DNA from: CAVVJA01 sp963801715
GTDB taxonomy: Bacteria > Actinomycetota > Actinomycetes > Mycobacteriales > Jatrophihabitantaceae
Length of the DNA: 64,000 nt
Direction: 5' to 3'
NCBI GenBank assembly: GCA_963801715.1
Contig: CAWDGB010000020.1
Location: forward strand, 1-64,000
The first letter of the stretch is position 1. Every line of letters starts with the position of its first letter. A program made the position numbers and the translations under genes. The notes below the pieces were generated by a model. It saw only the letters and a program-made list of their open reading frames with translations. It made no database searches and was not told the origin of the DNA. Positions 63,168-64,000 of this stretch are shown piece after piece.

Positions 63168-63214
63168 ATGATCTTTGAGATATCGGCTCTATTTGGCACT
63201 AACTCCAAGATCAT
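63168..63214. repeat. Dispersed palindromic element, copy 4
   Basis: Arms GATGATCTTTGAG and CTCCAAGATCATC, with one mismatch, around an AT-richer centre (ATATCGGCTCTATTTGGC). It lies between the kinase stop and the start of the secreted protein gene, both on the minus strand. Confidence 0.75.
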
Positions 63215-63235
63215 CCGTGGGGGGACCTCAGGCGG

Positions 63236-64000
63236 CTACGGGGCGCCCAGATAAAGGGTGACTTGCGCGCCGCCGGTTGGTGAGCTACCGGTATCCATCC
63301 AGCCGCCACTGGCCTGCGCGCACCGTCGCGCGATCGACAACCCCAGGCCACTTGACCCGCGGTCGCTGCGTCCGCGGATCCCCGCTCCATCGGGCAACCC
63401 GGGACCGGCGTCGCTTACGGTCAGCTCGGTCAGGCCCGACAGACTGGACAACCGCGGGCTGAACGCGGCTGCGCCACCCGACGGGCTCGGCGCACTGACC
63501 GCACCCTCGGGGCTCAAGACTGCGTTGAACCGGGCCGGTCCGGCGGCCGAGCCAGGCCCGAACGACCGGTCCGCCGGTGGATCCAACGATGCCGCGGCGT
63601 CCGGGACAAGAGAGCCAGTCGGGCCCGCGCCTACCGAGCCGGTCAGGTCCCACGAGGTCGACGAGTTCGGGGACGCCGAGCGCAGCGACACGGCAAACGG
63701 CGTGCCTTCGGGGGTGTGCGCCACGACATTTTCGATCAGCGCGTCGACCGCCGCGGCCAGATCTTCGGCCGACGCTCGGACGATGAGCGGACCGTCCGGA
63801 AGGGTCAGCGTGCACGCCCGTTCCTGCTCGTCGGTCAGGGCGGACCAGAACGCAACTCGATCGCGCACCACCGCGGTCGCATCGGCGGACGGCAGCCGGC
63901 CTTCTCGTTGCGGCCTCCGGGCGGCATGGATGACCGCAGTAAGGGTTCGCTCGAGGGCGGACGCCTGGGTCGCGATCCGCTCGCGCTCGGCCGGATCGCG
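63236..64000 (-). CDS. Sensor histidine kinase, C-terminal part (runs off right edge)
   Basis: The visible 254 residues include a dimerisation helix (RERIATQASALERTLTAVIH) and an HATPase domain. The N-box is AAVDALIENVVAHTPEGTPF, and the G-boxes are VSDAGPGLPDGAGIRGRSDR and GSSGLGLSIARRCAQASGGW. Between N- and G-boxes is an unusual ~75-residue Ser/Pro/Gly-rich insertion (VPDAAASLDPPADRSFGPGS). The sensory part and any partner regulator lie beyond the window. It may control the downstream electron-transfer operon on the same strand. Confidence 0.85.
   Translation of the reverse strand, partial: RDPAERERIATQASALERTLTAVIHAARRPQREGRLPSADATAVVRDRVAFWSALTDEQERACTLTLPDGPLIVRASAEDLAAAVDALIENVVAHTPEGTPFAVSLRSASPNSSTSWDLTGSVGAGPTGSLVPDAAASLDPPADRSFGPGSAAGPARFNAVLSPEGAVSAPSPSGGAAAFSPRLSSLSGLTELTVSDAGPGLPDGAGIRGRSDRGSSGLGLSIARRCAQASGGWMDTGSSPTGGAQVTLYLGAP

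Noticed and set aside
1..64000. CRISPR arrays, rRNA genes and insertion sequences.
   Set aside because: No regularly spaced repeats with unique spacers, no rRNA-like sequence, and no transposase with terminal inverted repeats were seen.

Overview
This is about 64 kb of high-GC DNA from an actinomycete (Actinomycetota). The evidence is the tandem tadA-associated genes, the SRP RNA just upstream of dnaX, a rex-hemA-hemC-hemD-hemB operon, ResB/CcsB-type cytochrome c maturation and a DevS/DevR (DosS/DosR) pair. The order or genus cannot be fixed from the sequence alone; a Frankiales-like soil lineage is a guess.

Layout. (a) 1-6 kb is a decayed accessory region: a tetratricopeptide fragment, a multiply frameshifted beta-propeller/solute-binding protein, a broken Ycf48-like protein, and a tyrosine integrase beside tRNA-Asp, then tRNA-Glu and truncated TetR and MMPL remnants. 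(b) 6-20 kb is housekeeping: an APC permease fused to an OB-fold, asparaginase, prephenate dehydrogenase, two tadA-associated proteins, tadA, two tRNA-Ser genes, SRP RNA and dnaX. A secreted alpha-amylase, a DUF318 permease, an SCO6745-family protein and an alpha/beta hydrolase are interspersed. (c) 19.7-34 kb is heme and cytochrome c biogenesis: rex-hemA-hemC-hemD-hemB, hemL, a histidine phosphatase, a thioredoxin-like lipoprotein, ccdA, resB and ccsB. A GNAT acetyltransferase, an FAD oxidoreductase and its TetR regulator sit inside it. (d) 34-41 kb looks like amine catabolism: copper amine oxidase, aminobutyraldehyde dehydrogenase, an ATP-grasp ligase and a ketoglutarate-semialdehyde-type dehydrogenase. 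(e) 41-47.4 kb is a five-gene minus-strand operon: a MacA/MacB-like ABC exporter with two adaptor proteins and a DUF5666-like lipoprotein.

(f) 47.6-54.8 kb is the most striking block. It holds two Acg-type nitroreductases, a DoxX-like membrane protein, an SQR-like flavoprotein, a small unknown protein, a DevS-like heme-GAF kinase, a DevR-like regulator and a DUF1918 protein. DevR-box-like sites lie upstream of both nitroreductases. It reads as a compact, self-contained hypoxia/dormancy regulon. (g) 54.8-56.4 kb has folE divergent from a Cys-containing winged-helix regulator. (h) 56.3-63.1 kb is a tightly coupled minus-strand operon: a secreted low-complexity protein, ApbE, a ferric-reductase-like membrane protein, a NuoF-like flavoprotein, a ferredoxin and two glycosyltransferases. 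A sensor kinase runs off the right edge.

Several genes that should be essential or conserved (hemL, ccdA, resA-like, asparaginase, MacA-like, GT39) are interrupted by what look like single-base indels. This points to sequencing or assembly errors rather than wholesale pseudogenisation, so those genes are annotated here as probable functional CDSs with a frameshift. Two families of intergenic palindromes are also present: four dispersed copies of a ~48-bp element and one tandem pair.
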